Assembly (NCBI GenBank): GCA_036023115.1
Contig: JAYKKT010000088.1
Coordinates: forward strand, 6,099,001-6,163,000
Reading direction: 5' to 3'
DNA length: 64,000 nucleotides
DNA from: Brasenia schreberi
Lineage: Eukaryota > Streptophyta > Magnoliopsida > Nymphaeales > Cabombaceae
This document shows, in pieces, positions 1 to 10,702 of the stretch (position 1 is the stretch's first letter; each line of letters opens with the position of its first letter). A program made the translations under genes and the position numbers. The notes under the pieces were generated by a model that saw only the letters and a program-made list of their open reading frames with translations, ran no database searches and was not told where the DNA came from.

Positions 1-8
1 CTAAACCA

Positions 9-326
9 GTGTTAAAGATTCAAGGTGCTCCAAAACTCATGGTTAGAGCCATATTAGGTGCGAACCCTAGGTTGGTTGTGGGGGAAGTGACAAGATCCAG
101 GAAGATCTATCAACCCCCGCACCTACAAAGTGCTAAAAAGGTGGTCAGTGTGCCTGGCCCCTCAAAAGCATGTATTCCTAGAGTTCTGCCGAAAGCAGAC
201 AATGGGAAAATCATTTTAAACCCTTATAATTTCGAAAACCATCTTTCAAAGATTCCTGTTTACATGTCCATCCTAGAGCTAATACAAACTTCGTCTAGGC
301 ATAGACTCATGCTAGAGAAAATTTAG
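9..326 (+). pseudogene. gag C-terminal / protease-leading segment of the Tat element
   Basis: A 105-residue open stretch with the motif R-x-R-K-I-Y-Q-P near residue 30 and a helix-like tail (S-I-L-E-L-I-Q-T-S-x-x-H). Both are typical of the region just before the aspartic protease in plant Tat polyproteins. It ends at a stop and the protease continues in another frame, so a frameshift separates them. No zinc knuckle is visible here; it would lie further left, outside the window. Assignment rests on position and these short motifs. Confidence 0.6.
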
Positions 327-376
327 AAAGAGCTAAGGTTAGTTCGAACATAACCCCTGAATCCCTATCTGACCAA

Positions 377-805
377 GTGGCGTCAATAGGAGCAAAATCG
401 CCCATCACCTTCTTGGAAGATGATGTAGATAGACCCTACGAAGCCCATAACCAGGCCCTACATATCGAGGTGGTTCTGAATAACCACTCTCTGGACAGGT
501 GTCTTGTCGATGGGGGAGGAGGGCTCAACATCCTTCCACTTTATGTGACGTATCAAATAGGAGTCACCTTGACTTTTGTAAACCCAAGTCCCATCGTTAT
601 CACTGGATACGATGGGAATGCGTCTAGACCCTTAGGATCGATCGAACTCCCTATGGAAACGGGAGGGATCACACACACGGGGGTGTTGCATGTCTTGGAC
701 ATCCACCCCCATTATAACCTGTTGTTGGGAATGCACTGGATACACAACTTGTGCGTTGTGCCATCCACCTTCCACAGGTGTGTCAAGATCTCTTTTAGGG
801 ACTAA
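377..805 (+). pseudogene. Retroviral-type aspartic protease of the Tat element
   Basis: A 142-residue frame with the protease active-site signature L-V-D-G-G at about residues 43-47, followed by L-N-I-L-P. The second conserved strand pair shows G-I-T-H-T-G-V-L-H-V-L-D and then N-L-L-L-G-M-H-W-I. Family members usually carry D-G-G/S-S; here the residues after the Asp are G-G-G-G, so the Asp is kept but the loop is altered. The enzyme would cut the Gag-Pol polyprotein. The same frame continues after a TAA at 803-805 into the linker before reverse transcriptase. Confidence 0.8.
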
Positions 806-808
806 GTC

Positions 809-1880
809 ATGGTGATCGTAGGTGAGAGTCACCCTCAGCTTCAGGGGATCATAAACTCCCCTTGTTTGTCAAGTTCCGAGGCCCATGAGGCTAACTTGTG
901 GCAAACCATGGTCGAGCCGCCAAGGCTCGTGTTAAACAACCCTAGGAAGGTCGTGCATATGAAGGGGTCACCCAAGGCTGCCCCCCTCCCAATCCTAACC
1001 CTTGTAGGAAGACCCAAACATCCCTTATTTCCAAAACCCCTGGAAAAGAAGCCATACGTGCATGATATGGACGACAGCAAGTTCCAAGACCACGATTTGT
1101 ATTCAAATTTTTCAAAAAACAAGAAATCGTGGAACATGTTGTTGAACATGGGCTATACGCCCTATAAAAGTCTACGGATACAAAACCAGGGTCTCTTAGA
1201 ACCCCTCCTTCCTAGGGCCAACCCAAGCCGATATGGGATCGGCTATACTCCCAAAATACCACCAGAGCCACCCCCTATGACCACCTGGGTCAAGGGTGCC
1301 CTAGAGCCTACCCTAGAAGAAACCTACGATTTAGACCTCTTATTCCGAGTCTAACCCGTAGTGTTTTCCCTTTGTAGGTATGATGGAAGATCCCTTTTAC
1401 AAAAATACAAAAACATTTGGAAAATTCAAAATCGAAAACAGGGTAGTTTGTATAGTTCCCAAAATTCTTGTTTTGCAAAAACACAAAAAAATCGAAAATC
1501 TACAAAATACCAAAAACATTTTGTACATAGCTGCTCCTGGTAAGGCGTTGGAAAAAGAAAAGGATTTCAAAAGGGACGTTGTCTGCATAGCCAGACCAAA
1601 AATTTCGAAATCAATTAGAATTCCAAGTGTAAAACCAGGTCTTTTGAAAATCCAGGCATCAAATTCCCTCGGATCTATAATCCACGAGAATGATCGAAGC
1701 CTAGAAGTGGATCCCCTTGAGGAAGATCCCACTTCTGAGCTCCCAGAATTTTATAAAATTCTCGATTTTGAAAGACCTTCCAATTCAGTAGGAGGAGATT
1801 TCATAGAGGTGAACCTAAGGAGTGATTCTAATCCCAAACTCATCAAGATAGGCGCATGTTTGCGTGAGCATGAAAGATAA
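809..1880 (+). pseudogene. Linker between protease and reverse transcriptase, G-patch-like in part
   Basis: Two open stretches (809-1354 and 1380-1880, in different frames) join the protease to the reverse transcriptase. Around 1138-1250 the protein reads like a G-patch: M-G-Y, then spaced N-Q-G-L-L-E-P, then Y-G-I-G-Y-T-P. The second stretch ends at TAA 1878-1880, and another in-frame TAA follows at 1899 just before the D-V-F-A-W-T-Y-E-D motif that opens the reverse transcriptase of this group. The G-patch reading is inference from glycine spacing. Confidence 0.5.
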
Positions 1881-1913
1881 GCATTCATTGCATTTCTATA
1901 AACCTACTTAGAT

Positions 1914-3365
1914 GTGTTTGCATGGACGTATGAAGACATTACGGGCATAGATCCCAGCATTGTCGAACATCGTCTTCTCTTAGATGCGGATGTAAAACCC
2001 ATAAAGCAGAAACTTAAGAAAATACATCCAAATGTACACACGCAAGTCAAAGAGGGTTTAGAAGGTCTGCTAAAAGCCGGATTTATAAAACCCATTGCGT
2101 ATTCTGATTGGTTATCAAACATCATTGTGGTTCGAAAAACCAATGGAAAAATTCGAATATGCATCGATTTCAGAAATCTGAATAAAGTCACTCCAAAAGA
2201 TAATTATCCTTTACCAAACATAGATTTGATAGTCGATAGTACTACAAATCACGAAATGTTTTCGTTTATAGATGGCTATTCAGGGTATAATCAAATTAAA
2301 TTAAGTCCACGAGATCAGGGTAAGACTGCATTCACAACCCCGTGGGGCACGTACTGCTATACAGTCATGCCCTTTGGTTTGAAAAATGCCAGCGCAACAT
2401 ACCAAAGAGCCATGACCACTATCTTCCATGATCAGATTCATGAGCTCGTAGAAGTGTATGTAGATGATCTCTTGGCAAAATCCAAAACCCGATGCACTCA
2501 TATCGAATGTTTGCAAAAGATTTTCAAAAGCCTTAGGCTTTACCAAGTAAAGATAAACCCTCAAAAATGTGTATTCGGAGTAGAGTCCGAAAAGCTTCTA
2601 GGCATTATGGTGAGCCAAAGGGGTATAGAAGTCGATCCCTCTAAGTGTCGAGCCATCATAGATATGACTCCACCCTCCAATCTCACACAAATTCGTAGCC
2701 TCCAGTGTCGATTACAGTTCATTCGCCGGTTTATATCAAACCTGACGACTAGATGCGAACCCTTGAACAAACTGTTGAGGAAGGGCACGAAATTTTCATG
2801 GGATGACGACTGCCAAAAGTCCTTCGAGAGACTAAAGGCATACCTGGTTAATCCCCCTGTTTTGAATCCTTCGAAGCAACGAAAACTTCTTTTACTTTAC
2901 ATTTCCGTGCATGCGAATGCTTTGGGAGCCCTATTAGCTCAATACGAGGATGACACCCATAAGGAGTATGCCATCTATTATATTTCAAAAACTCTCTTGG
3001 CTTACGAAAGAAATTATCAAGCCATGGAGAAGACGTGCTTGGCCCTAGTCTGGGCCTACCAGAAATTTCGACACTATTTCCTAGATCATGAGATCTGGAT
3101 AGTGTCCAAGCTTAATCCTATCAAGCACTTGTTTGAAAAACCCATTCTCACTGGTAGATTGGGCAAATGGCAACTCCTTCTAATGGAGTATGACCTGAAA
3201 TACCATCACCAGATCTCCATTAAGGGGCAAGCCTTAACTGACTACGTGGCTGAGTTCCCCCTGGAAGACACATATCCCACATTTGATGAAATGCCTGATG
3301 AATGCATATTGCAAAATCATTTTCAAAACCACATTTTGGCAAACTCTTTCGAAAACCAAGTGTGA
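1914..3365 (+). pseudogene. Reverse transcriptase plus first RNase H domain (Tat element)
   Basis: A 483-residue frame opens with the F-A-W-T-Y-E-D-I motif. It then shows the conserved Ty3 blocks: I-R-I-C-I-D-F-R-N-L-N near 2146-2178, F-S-F-I-D-G-Y-S-G-Y-N-Q-I near 2262-2300, F-G-L-K-N-A near 2372-2390, and the catalytic Y-V-D-D at 2457-2468. The Ty3-type RNase H follows from about 2880 (L-Y-I-S-V-H-A-N-A-L-G-A-L-L), but its first position lacks the usual Asp, consistent with a decayed domain whose role was taken over by the second RNase H. The frame ends at TGA 3363-3365 and resumes in the same frame two codons later. Confidence 0.9.
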
Positions 3366-3368
3366 AAA

Positions 3369-5102
3369 ATGCACTTCGATGGGATACGAAACCAACGAGA
3401 GGTTGGTGCTGGGGTCATCCTTATATCCCCTAAAAAGGGTGAGATTCCCATAGCAATCCTCCTAAATTTCGAATGTTCCAACAACGTAGCTGAGTATGAA
3501 GCACTCATACAAGGCTTAAGGATTTCGAAAACTCTAGGGGCATCATGCATCGAGGTCTTTGGAGATTCGCTCCTTGTTATAAACCAAGTTTTGAAAATTT
3601 GGCAAGTGCGAAATGAAAAACTTCTTCCATATCACAAGTTGGCCAATCGATTAGTTGAGTCATTCCAATCGTGTAGACTCACACACGTAGGAAGAGAGGA
3701 TAATGGCATTGCCGACGCCCTCTCCTCCTTGGGTTCAGCCCTAAAGGTCAATCCCATTTTAGGGACCCGATTCTTAGAGATATGGCATGCGCTCAACCCA
3801 TCCACACACGATTTGGATATTTGCCAAAATAACCCAGATTCTGTTGAAAAACCTTGGTTTTACGACATCAAATGTTTTCTAGAAAATGGGGGATTCGCTG
3901 AGGATGCCACATCCAAAGATAAGGCATTCATCCGTAAAATTTCAACCCGATACACCATTCTGGGTGGGGTTCTATACAAGAAAAGCTTTACCGGCATCCT
4001 ACTAAGATGTGTCGATTTAGAGGAGGCTAGGACTGTGATGCGTGAGTTCCACGATGGAGATTGTGGAGGTCATGTTAATGCCAACATGATGGCAATGAAA
4101 ATACTTAGAGCGGGCTATTTTTGGTCCACCCTGAAAAAGGATTGTCACGATCATGTTAGGAAGTGTCATCCATGTCAAGTGCATGGGCACGCCATTCATA
4201 TCCCCTCATCTTCACTGCATTTCGTGGTCAGCCCCTGGCCATTTACCATGTGGGCGTTTGATATCGTAGGCCTGATCTTTCCAAAAGCATCGAATGGGCA
4301 TAGATTCATTTTAGCAGCCTCTAAGTATTTCTCCAAGTGGGCGGAAGCCATCTCCCTGACCAACGTACAGGGGCAATATGTGGTGGCTTTCATTAGGAGG
4401 AATATCTTGGCTCGATTTGGGGTTCCACGAGACCTTGTGTCCGATAATGGCACCCCATTCAAAAACGAGCGGATGGTTAAGTTGTGCAACACTTATGGCA
4501 TAACTCACCACTTCTCCTCGCCCTACTACCCTCAAGGCAACGGCCAAGCCGAAGCCACGAATAAGACTCTCATTAGTATAATTGAAAAGACTTTAGAGAA
4601 GGGTTGGACGTGGCACGAGAAGCTGCATGAAGCCTTATGGGTTTATAGGACTTCCATCCGGACTCCCATGAATGTCACACCATTCGAATTGGTCTATGGC
4701 ACAAATGTCATTCTTCTCATTCATACACAATTGCATTCATTCCATACATCCATCGCACTTGACCTCCCCCTAGAGACGCTTCAGCATGCTAGGATGGCCG
4801 AACTAGATTTGCTAGAGGAGAGGCGACTCCTTGCTATGGATCATGCTCGTACATACCGGCAAAGGATAGTCCAACATTATGGCAAACACATGAGACCTCA
4901 CCACTTTGAAGTGGGAGATATGGTTTTGAAAATCATCCACTATCGTGGCCCACATCTACTTGGAAAGTGGCGCCCCAAGTGGGATGGACCCTATGTTGTA
5001 TGTGCAACCACCACGAACAACTCGTATTGGTTGATCGATGTAGAAGGTAGGAATTTAGCAGATCCTATCAATATTCAATACTTAAAGAAGTATTATGTGT
5101 AG
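3369..5102 (+). pseudogene. Archaeal-type RNase H (aRNH) plus integrase (Tat element)
   Basis: This frame has two domains. Residues about 1-125 form a second RNase H: F-D-G at the start, A-E-Y-E-A-L-I-Q-G-L, F-G-D-S-L-L-V-I and G-I-A-D-A-L give the D-E-D-D set. Such an aRNH between RH and integrase is the known hallmark of the Tat lineage. The integrase follows with an H-H-C-C zinc site (about 4045-4180, ending C-H-P-C-Q-V), the first catalytic Asp in W-A-F-D-I-V-G (near 4256), S-D-N-G-T-P-F (near 4441) and the Glu in G-Q-A-E-A-T-N-K (near 4540). The frame is open for 577 codons and ends at TAG 5100-5102, so this part is better kept than the upstream half. Confidence 0.9.
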
Positions 5103-6258
5103 GATTTAGGTTAAATAACCATTTTCGAAGACTCTTGGGGATAGTTGCTTTGAAACTTTGAAAGTATGGTTCAAAGGCGAATTGTGTGACCCTGAGTGAG
5201 AGAATTCGCACTTGTGAAAGAGTGGAGTCTTCCAAACACGTGGTTACATATCAAAATCTTTCTTCTTACAAAGAAAGGCCTAGTTCAATATAGCAAGATA
5301 CTTGCAAGTAGTACGTGCTATTTCTAAATAGGCTGATCTTGAATGGATCGAGTGTGACCTTGGGATAAGTCCTCCCCTCTTCTCTTCTCCTTCCAAAAGG
5401 AAAACACGGCCAAATAAAGGGAATTTCCCATCCAAAGTCTCTTTCCAAAAGAAAGAAACCAGGATCAAAAAGAAAAATTCGATTCTCTTGCGAAAAAGAG
5501 GGATTAAAGAAAAAATACTCCCAAAGGGAAACCCTCTATAAAAAAAAAGAAAAAAGAGGCCAAAAAGCTCAAAAAGAGCAGTTTTTCGCCTTCTATGCCT
5601 TAAACCACGGGACGCTTCAAAAGGGACCATGGTATCTCTTTCCCCATCCCTGGCTTATCCCAAGTATAAACATGGTTCATTTCGAGGAATCCTAGAGTAA
5701 AAATAGGATTTACTTACTTGAATTTCATTTTGTTTAAGAATTCGACGTTTCGAGTAAGACGTAGAAATCTTGAAATGTAGCTTGTTTCCTTATAAAACCT
5801 CCGCTAGATTAGCGAGTGTCAAGACTCAAGCAAAGGCAAACACAAAGAGCTCAAGATCCTTAGGATTGAGGCAAAAGACAGTTTTCCCTTTTGTAAATTT
5901 TGAAAAATCGAACATCGAACAACATAGGATTTGCTCACTTAGAGCAGCAGGCCTGGTAAGTCTCAAGAGTTCGACCATATCTGGTCTCTGGAGGTCACCA
6001 CTCTTGGCACCCCACCCATGTCATGCATCTGCATTTCCACGCATGGCACTTGCATAAACATGATCCCATTTTAGGATAAGAAACCATACAAATCCCTTTG
6101 GCGTGATATCTCCTCCTACGAGGGTTTAAAAGTGAGATTTTGCTAAAGATTGGGATGATCTCATGTTTTCATGAATAGATCTAAGGAGACATTGAAAGGG
6201 GTGTTTGTTGTCTTTGCCATTATCCAAATCAATTTGGATAATGACAAATAGGGGCATC
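5103..6258 (+). other. Untranslated 3' spacer of the Tat element and purine-rich tract
   Basis: No coding domain is recognisable between the integrase stop and the LTR. The spacer is rich in GAAAAA and AAAGAG tracts around 5440-5580, which leaves an open frame on the minus strand (5280-5630) made mostly of Phe, Leu and Arg codons; I take this as compositional. The last bases, AAATAGGGGCATC at 6246-6258, are the likely plus-strand primer (purine-rich tract) for the LTR that starts at 6259. Confidence 0.7.
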
Positions 6259-7079
6259 TGTAAACACCCCAAAATCCCATGATTTTCCCAAAACACCTGG
6301 TTTTGCAAAAAGCTGCTTCAAAGAGCTATTTTGAGTCTAGAAACCCAAGAGCCTTCCAAGCAACCCTGTATATATGTTTAAACTATATATGTTTTAAAAT
6401 ATGTAGGATATAGTATTAAAACCCTTTAAAAGATGTTTTGAAACCCCACAAAGCGACTTGGCCTAACGAAAGCAGGACCAGAAGAGCGAAAGAGAGCCCG
6501 AAAATGGAGCACATGTCGAGCCCGGCACATAAACTCTCGTATCAGATTCATCCCAAAATCTCGAACATCCAAGCCCCTGTTATCAACAATCTCCTTAAAA
6601 TCATCTCCGGAAGGTGAAAAGAGGAGCAGACGACAATGTTGGCGAAGCCCCAACGCAAGATGGAGTATTGATCCTGTCAGGCCCCACACAAACCATTCAT
6701 TTCGAACACACTATGAAGGAATCAGAAAATCAGCTTTGGATTGGATCTGGATCATATATATCCAGATCCAAATCCAAACACATATGTGGATTTGGATTTG
6801 GATCCAGAGATCCAATCCAATATCCACATCCAGGGCCCACATCACCTTCTCATAAATGGAGGTGGGGCCCATAAGAAAATCACGTGAAAAGCTTGGGTAT
6901 GAGAGAGAATGGGGTGATTAAATATGAGTGAACATGTGTTAAGCTTGACTTGTATGTCAAGTTTGGGGTTAATCATGTGGGTTAGCCTAATGAGTGTAGG
7001 TTTAAGCTTGTATGCACCTACACCTAACCTAGTGCTGCACCAACTTGATGCAACTAGGTCCATGGGTCATGCAAAGGGA

Positions 7080-7335
7080 TGCTCCTAACCCTAATCCTAA
7101 GCCTAATCCCCTTATCTAGCCATTTCCTCCTAATCCTTTCCTAATCTTAGCCTAATCACCTAACTCACTTCCCTAATCCTAGCCTAATCACCTAACCCAC
7201 TTCCCTAATCCTTCCCTAGACCTAGCCTAATCCCCCTAACCTCACCATAATCCTAGCCTAAACACCTAACCCACTCCACTAAACCTCACCCTAAGCCTAA
7301 CCCACCTAGCTAAGCCCTAAACCACTAAACCAGCC
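7080..7335 (+). repeat. Degenerate CCTAA / CCTAATC tract in the LTR
   Basis: The segment is built from variants of CCTAA, CCTAATCC, AGCCTAATCACCTAACC and CCTAAACC repeated about forty times. The C/A-rich strand bias is strong. It resembles a scrambled form of the plant telomere unit CCCTAAA, but the unit length is irregular (5 to 17 bases). It lies in the U3 part of the LTR, upstream of the TATA box. Confidence 0.75.
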
Positions 7336-7485
7336 CACCTAAATCCCTAGCACACCATATCCCCAAACCACCCAAGATAAATATCTAGCCCACCTAAAAG
7401 CCCAGCCCACCATATCCCCAAACCACCACCACCATACCCCTAAACCACCCCCCCAATACTAGCCCAACCGACCCCACTAAAAGCC

Positions 7486-7509
7486 TATAAACCCCCCCCC
7501 CCCCCCCCC
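7486..7509 (+). promoter_or_regulatory. LTR TATA box and adjoining C18 tract
   Basis: CCTATAAA at 7484-7491 is followed directly by 18 C residues and then TTGTGGGCGGG. This is the best core-promoter candidate of the LTR and would start transcription about 30 bases downstream, in the CT-rich stretch. Confidence 0.55.
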
Positions 7510-8339
7510 TTGTGGGCGGGTTTTGCAGGACTTCTTGGGCAGCCCAGCCCTTGCTCTCTCTCTCCCCTACCATCTCTCTCTCACCCTCTTGGAACCCGCC
7601 ACCTCCAACTTCCAGCAGCACCACTTCACTCCACTCCACTTCGGCCAGCTCCATGCCACCAGCTGCACCTTAACACCTGCCATCTCACCCTTTGGCCAGC
7701 CTTCATCCCGGTTAGTACCCCATCTCAACACCACCTTTTCTTCACTCCCCCTCCATTCTTAGCCACCACCTGCCACCTTCCACTGTTCGGCCAGCATCAC
7801 CCGACTGCACCACCTGCCCCTCCTTTCCCTTAGACAGCCCCTAGCTAACACCCTCAGCCTTACCTCTTCCCTTAAACCAGCCTCTAGCTAACACCCTAAC
7901 TAGCATCCTTACCTTCCCTAAGCACCCCAACCCCAACCAAGGCAGCACCTCCTCCACTTGACTAGCGCCAAGGCGCCACCACCTGCATCTTCACCTTTCG
8001 GCCAGTACCTTCCTTTGCCGCGCCCATCCAAGGAACTCCCTCTTGCAGCCCAAGGCGACACACCAGCCCAAGCGCAAGTAAGTCACACCCAGACCAGCTA
8101 TACGTAAGTGTCTAACTCGGTCCTTGGTATAGACTTGCTTATGCTTAATTAAATTCGATCCGGGGTTGTAATAATGGAGCGTTGTCTCCTCCCGTTTGTA
8201 ATAATGTGGTTTGGCACACCCACACACACGTGCACTTGAGCCTATCCCGCTCTTAGCTGCACACGATTTTGACACACACATGGGCCTAATCAACTCTTAA
8301 GATATAGCTATACGTATATAATTTAAGTTGCGTGGGTTT

Positions 8340-8700
8340 TTGTTTAGGTTGTGTGTGTTGTCTTTTAATTTTCACACTCACACACATTGAGCTTTCGCTC
8401 TTATTTTCAAGACCCTAATAAGGGCCTATTGCAATTTCGTTTTGGGGTGTTTTTCTTCAAGTTGTGTGCGTAGTATTTCAATTCTACACTCACACACATT
8501 GAGCTTTCGCTCTTACTCCCAAGACCTTAGTTAAGGCCATATTGCAATTATATTTGGGTTTCATTTATGTCGTGTGCGTAGTACTTCAATTCTACACTCA
8601 CACACATTGAGCTTTCGCTCTTACTCCCAAGACCTCAGTTAAGGCCATATTGCAATTATATTTGGGTTTCATTTAAGTAGTGTGAGTTGTCTTTCAATAT
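8340..8700 (+). repeat. Tandem array of ~110-bp units in the LTR
   Basis: The phrase ATTGAGCTTTCGCTCTTA recurs at 8386, 8498 and 8606, a spacing of 112 and 108 bp. The units share CACTCACACACATTGAGC, CAAGACC..AGTTAAGGCC and TATTGCAATT..ATTTGGGTT. Units 2 and 3 are nearly identical, unit 1 less so, and weaker copies of the same phrase appear near 8230 and at 8847. Position after the TATA box places the array in the transcribed part of the LTR. Confidence 0.85.
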
Positions 8701-9654
8701 ACACACAACACCCACGCACACGTTGGCGACCTTCGGGCCCATATATATTATAAGTATTTCCCTTTCGGCTATGTCTTTAATATTTGGGTTTTAAGGTTCA
8801 GCAATGTGCGTAGTCTTTACATATATACACGGCACACACTTGCACAATTGAGCCTTTCTGCTCTTAAGATATAGCCATATTTCCCTTTTTCCAATTTACA
8901 TTAAGTCATTTCCCTTCCGCATTGTCTTTCAAATTCGGGTTTTCCCTTTGGAGTTGCGTGAGTTTGCATTGTATATACGTCATACCATGAGTTAGGACGC
9001 ATATTGCATCAAAGCAAACCCCACACTCTCGCTCAAAATCACCCCACTTAGGTCACGTATGCATACACACACCTAGTTGGCCCAAAAAGGGATAAAAAGA
9101 AAGACATAAGCACGTGCAAATCCACGTGAAAATAAAATTTGAAACCATACAAATCAGCCCGAATCGAACACCTCAAACATTTTCCCTAGGTTATCATGTC
9201 TAAAACTTGATTTTTTAAGCGTACAGACTGACCCTTGCGCGTTGGTACAAGAAGATCTGCGACGAAAAGAGCTTGCTTGCTTGCTCACAGTCGCCACAAT
9301 AAAAATCAGATTTCAAAATATTTCTTCGCTAGCTTAAGCAAGCTAGTTAACACGCCCTTTTGCTTCAAAAGGACTTAAACACACGAAAAGATTCGCTTCA
9401 GGCCTAAGAACCGGAAGCGGGGATTTTCGTCGTCTACACTGGTCATGAGCTGAACCTTGAGCAGCCGGTTCATTTACCAGCTCTGAAAATGTACATGAAT
9501 TAAACACTGTATACAAAGGCTAAAAGAGATCTGGTAATATTTCAAATTCACTATATTGTTCAACCCTCAGCGATATAGTTGCCACAAGCACTGGCAGAAA
9601 GACTTGGGTATAGCATATGACACGATGTAAACAAGTCATGAACAAAATTTTGAG

Positions 9655-9770
9655 CCTGAATGCACGAGCAATAGCTCACCCGGCGAGAGGTTCAACTCAC
9701 AAGTTGGTCATGAGTTCAATACCCAAGGCATACTTCTGGCTTAGGCCTTCCTGTTGTACAAAAAAAAACA
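9655..9770 (+). mobile_element. Short tRNA-derived SINE-like copy
   Basis: ATAGCTCACCCGG (9671-9683) resembles a polymerase III box A and GAGTTCAATACCC (9712-9724) a box B. The copy ends CTTCCTGTTGTAC followed by nine A residues, the kind of TTG-plus-A tail seen in many plant SINEs. No target duplication was found. The copy sits between the Tat LTR and the end of the katanin gene. Confidence 0.5.
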
Positions 9771-9944
9771 GGAACCTAGATACTGCTGTCATTCATTTCA
9801 ATGAAATTGCTAAATAACAAATATTTCTCCTCATTACAAAAATTCTGACCTCCAGTGAAAAATATAAAGTCTAATTTGAGAACAAGTTCATATTTTCAAA
9901 ATCAGGAACTACAGATTTCCTGAACCAAAGAACTAAATCTTCAT

Positions 9945-10250
9945 GATATATTTTTTTAGTAACTCGGTCTCTCTTTATTACAAGAGGAGGCCGAAGCCTA
10001 ACACCCATCTACGCATGCACCCTCTGGGAGCCGAACTCCCCACCAGCAGCAACGGTGATAGAGCGCCCTCCCGTTCAGCAAACGCTCTCGGTGCAGTAAC
10101 TCGGTCTTTACGGGATTGGAACAGCCCACCATCAAGCTCTCAGGCCAAGGACCAATACGAATCACCACCCGACCGCTTGTCTACCGATCAGAGTGCTCTC
10201 CATGAAACTAACCATCCTGGGGCTGTAAATCTGCAGCTTTTGTAACAAGG
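9945..10250 (-). mobile_element. Unclassified retroposon-like insertion near the katanin 3' end
   Basis: Read on the minus strand, this segment ends GCCTCCTCTTGTAATAAAG, then GACCGAGTTACT, then an A-rich tail (left side, 9948-9957). The phrase AGTAACTCGGTCT occurs twice, at 9958-9970 and 10095-10107. GGAGTTCGGCTCCC at about 10027-10040 (minus) resembles a box B. The composition is GC-richer than its surroundings. I cannot assign a family. Confidence 0.45.
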
Positions 10251-10702
10251 CATATAGAAAACAAGAAAGCAGCACAACGCCAACAAAGACACGTTAAAAA
10301 AAGCTTCACTATTGATCCAATACTTGTACATCACCGTGGGGCGTGTACACCATTTTTTTTATAAAAATCAAACAATAGAAGGCATCAATGATTAATTACA
10401 CATATCAAACCCAACAAATTCCAGAACAAAACTTTGCAGCCTTAGTTAGAGGATTCGTCTGTTCTCAGACTGGAGCCGGGAAAATCAGTTAAACAAGCAG
10501 AAACCATCAGATTCGCACCAGATCACCACCAGTGACCTTGCAACCCTCCCATGAACTTGCACATGTAGCAGATGCTCATCCCAGAAGGTGCACTCGTGGA
10601 TCCAGAACCACAGGGAGTGGTCATGACATAGCAACAGTTTACCATCATTTCAGCCAAATTCTTGCAAGAAGTGACAATCGTAGTACAACCATGCTTCAAG
10701 AA

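Larger units (their letters stand above)
1..9438 (+). mobile_element. Ty3/gypsy LTR retrotransposon, Tat lineage, 3' part (5' end outside window)
   Basis: The order protease, reverse transcriptase, RNase H, second archaeal-type RNase H, integrase, purine-rich tract, long LTR is that of Ty3/gypsy elements of the Tat group (Retand/Ogre relatives). The purine-rich tract at 6246-6258 ends directly at an LTR that starts TGTAAACACCCC at 6259 and ends TCTACA at 9438. The five bases after it, CTGGT, would be the target duplication, but its partner lies left of the window. The coding region has several stops and at least two frame changes, so the copy is dead. It lies about 1.26 kb beyond the stop codon of the katanin gene. 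Confidence 0.93.
6259..9438 (+). repeat. 3' LTR of the Tat element (3180 bp)
   Basis: The LTR runs from TGTAAACACCCC to GTCGTCTACA, so it has the TG...CA ends. Inside it are: a WCC-TAA-rich tract (7080-7335); a probable core promoter with TATAAA at 7486-7491 followed at once by 18 C residues (7492-7509); a CT-rich leader after it; and a tandem array of 108-112 bp units (about 8340-8700 with degenerate flanks). The second element at the right end of the window has an LTR with the same first 11 bases and a very similar end, so the two belong to related subfamilies. Confidence 0.9.

Noticed and set aside
5280..5630. Antisense 116-codon frame in the Tat element
   Set aside because: Antisense frames are known in some Retand elements, but this one consists mainly of codons forced by the A/G-rich tract, with no motif.
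7394..7833. Open frames on both strands with Ser/Pro/His or Gly/Val-rich proteins
   Set aside because: They come from CT/CCA-rich low-complexity sequence just after the LTR TATA box; no family resemblance.
9671..9724. tRNA gene
   Set aside because: Box A/B-like words occur, but no cloverleaf can be drawn; treated as SINE-derived.
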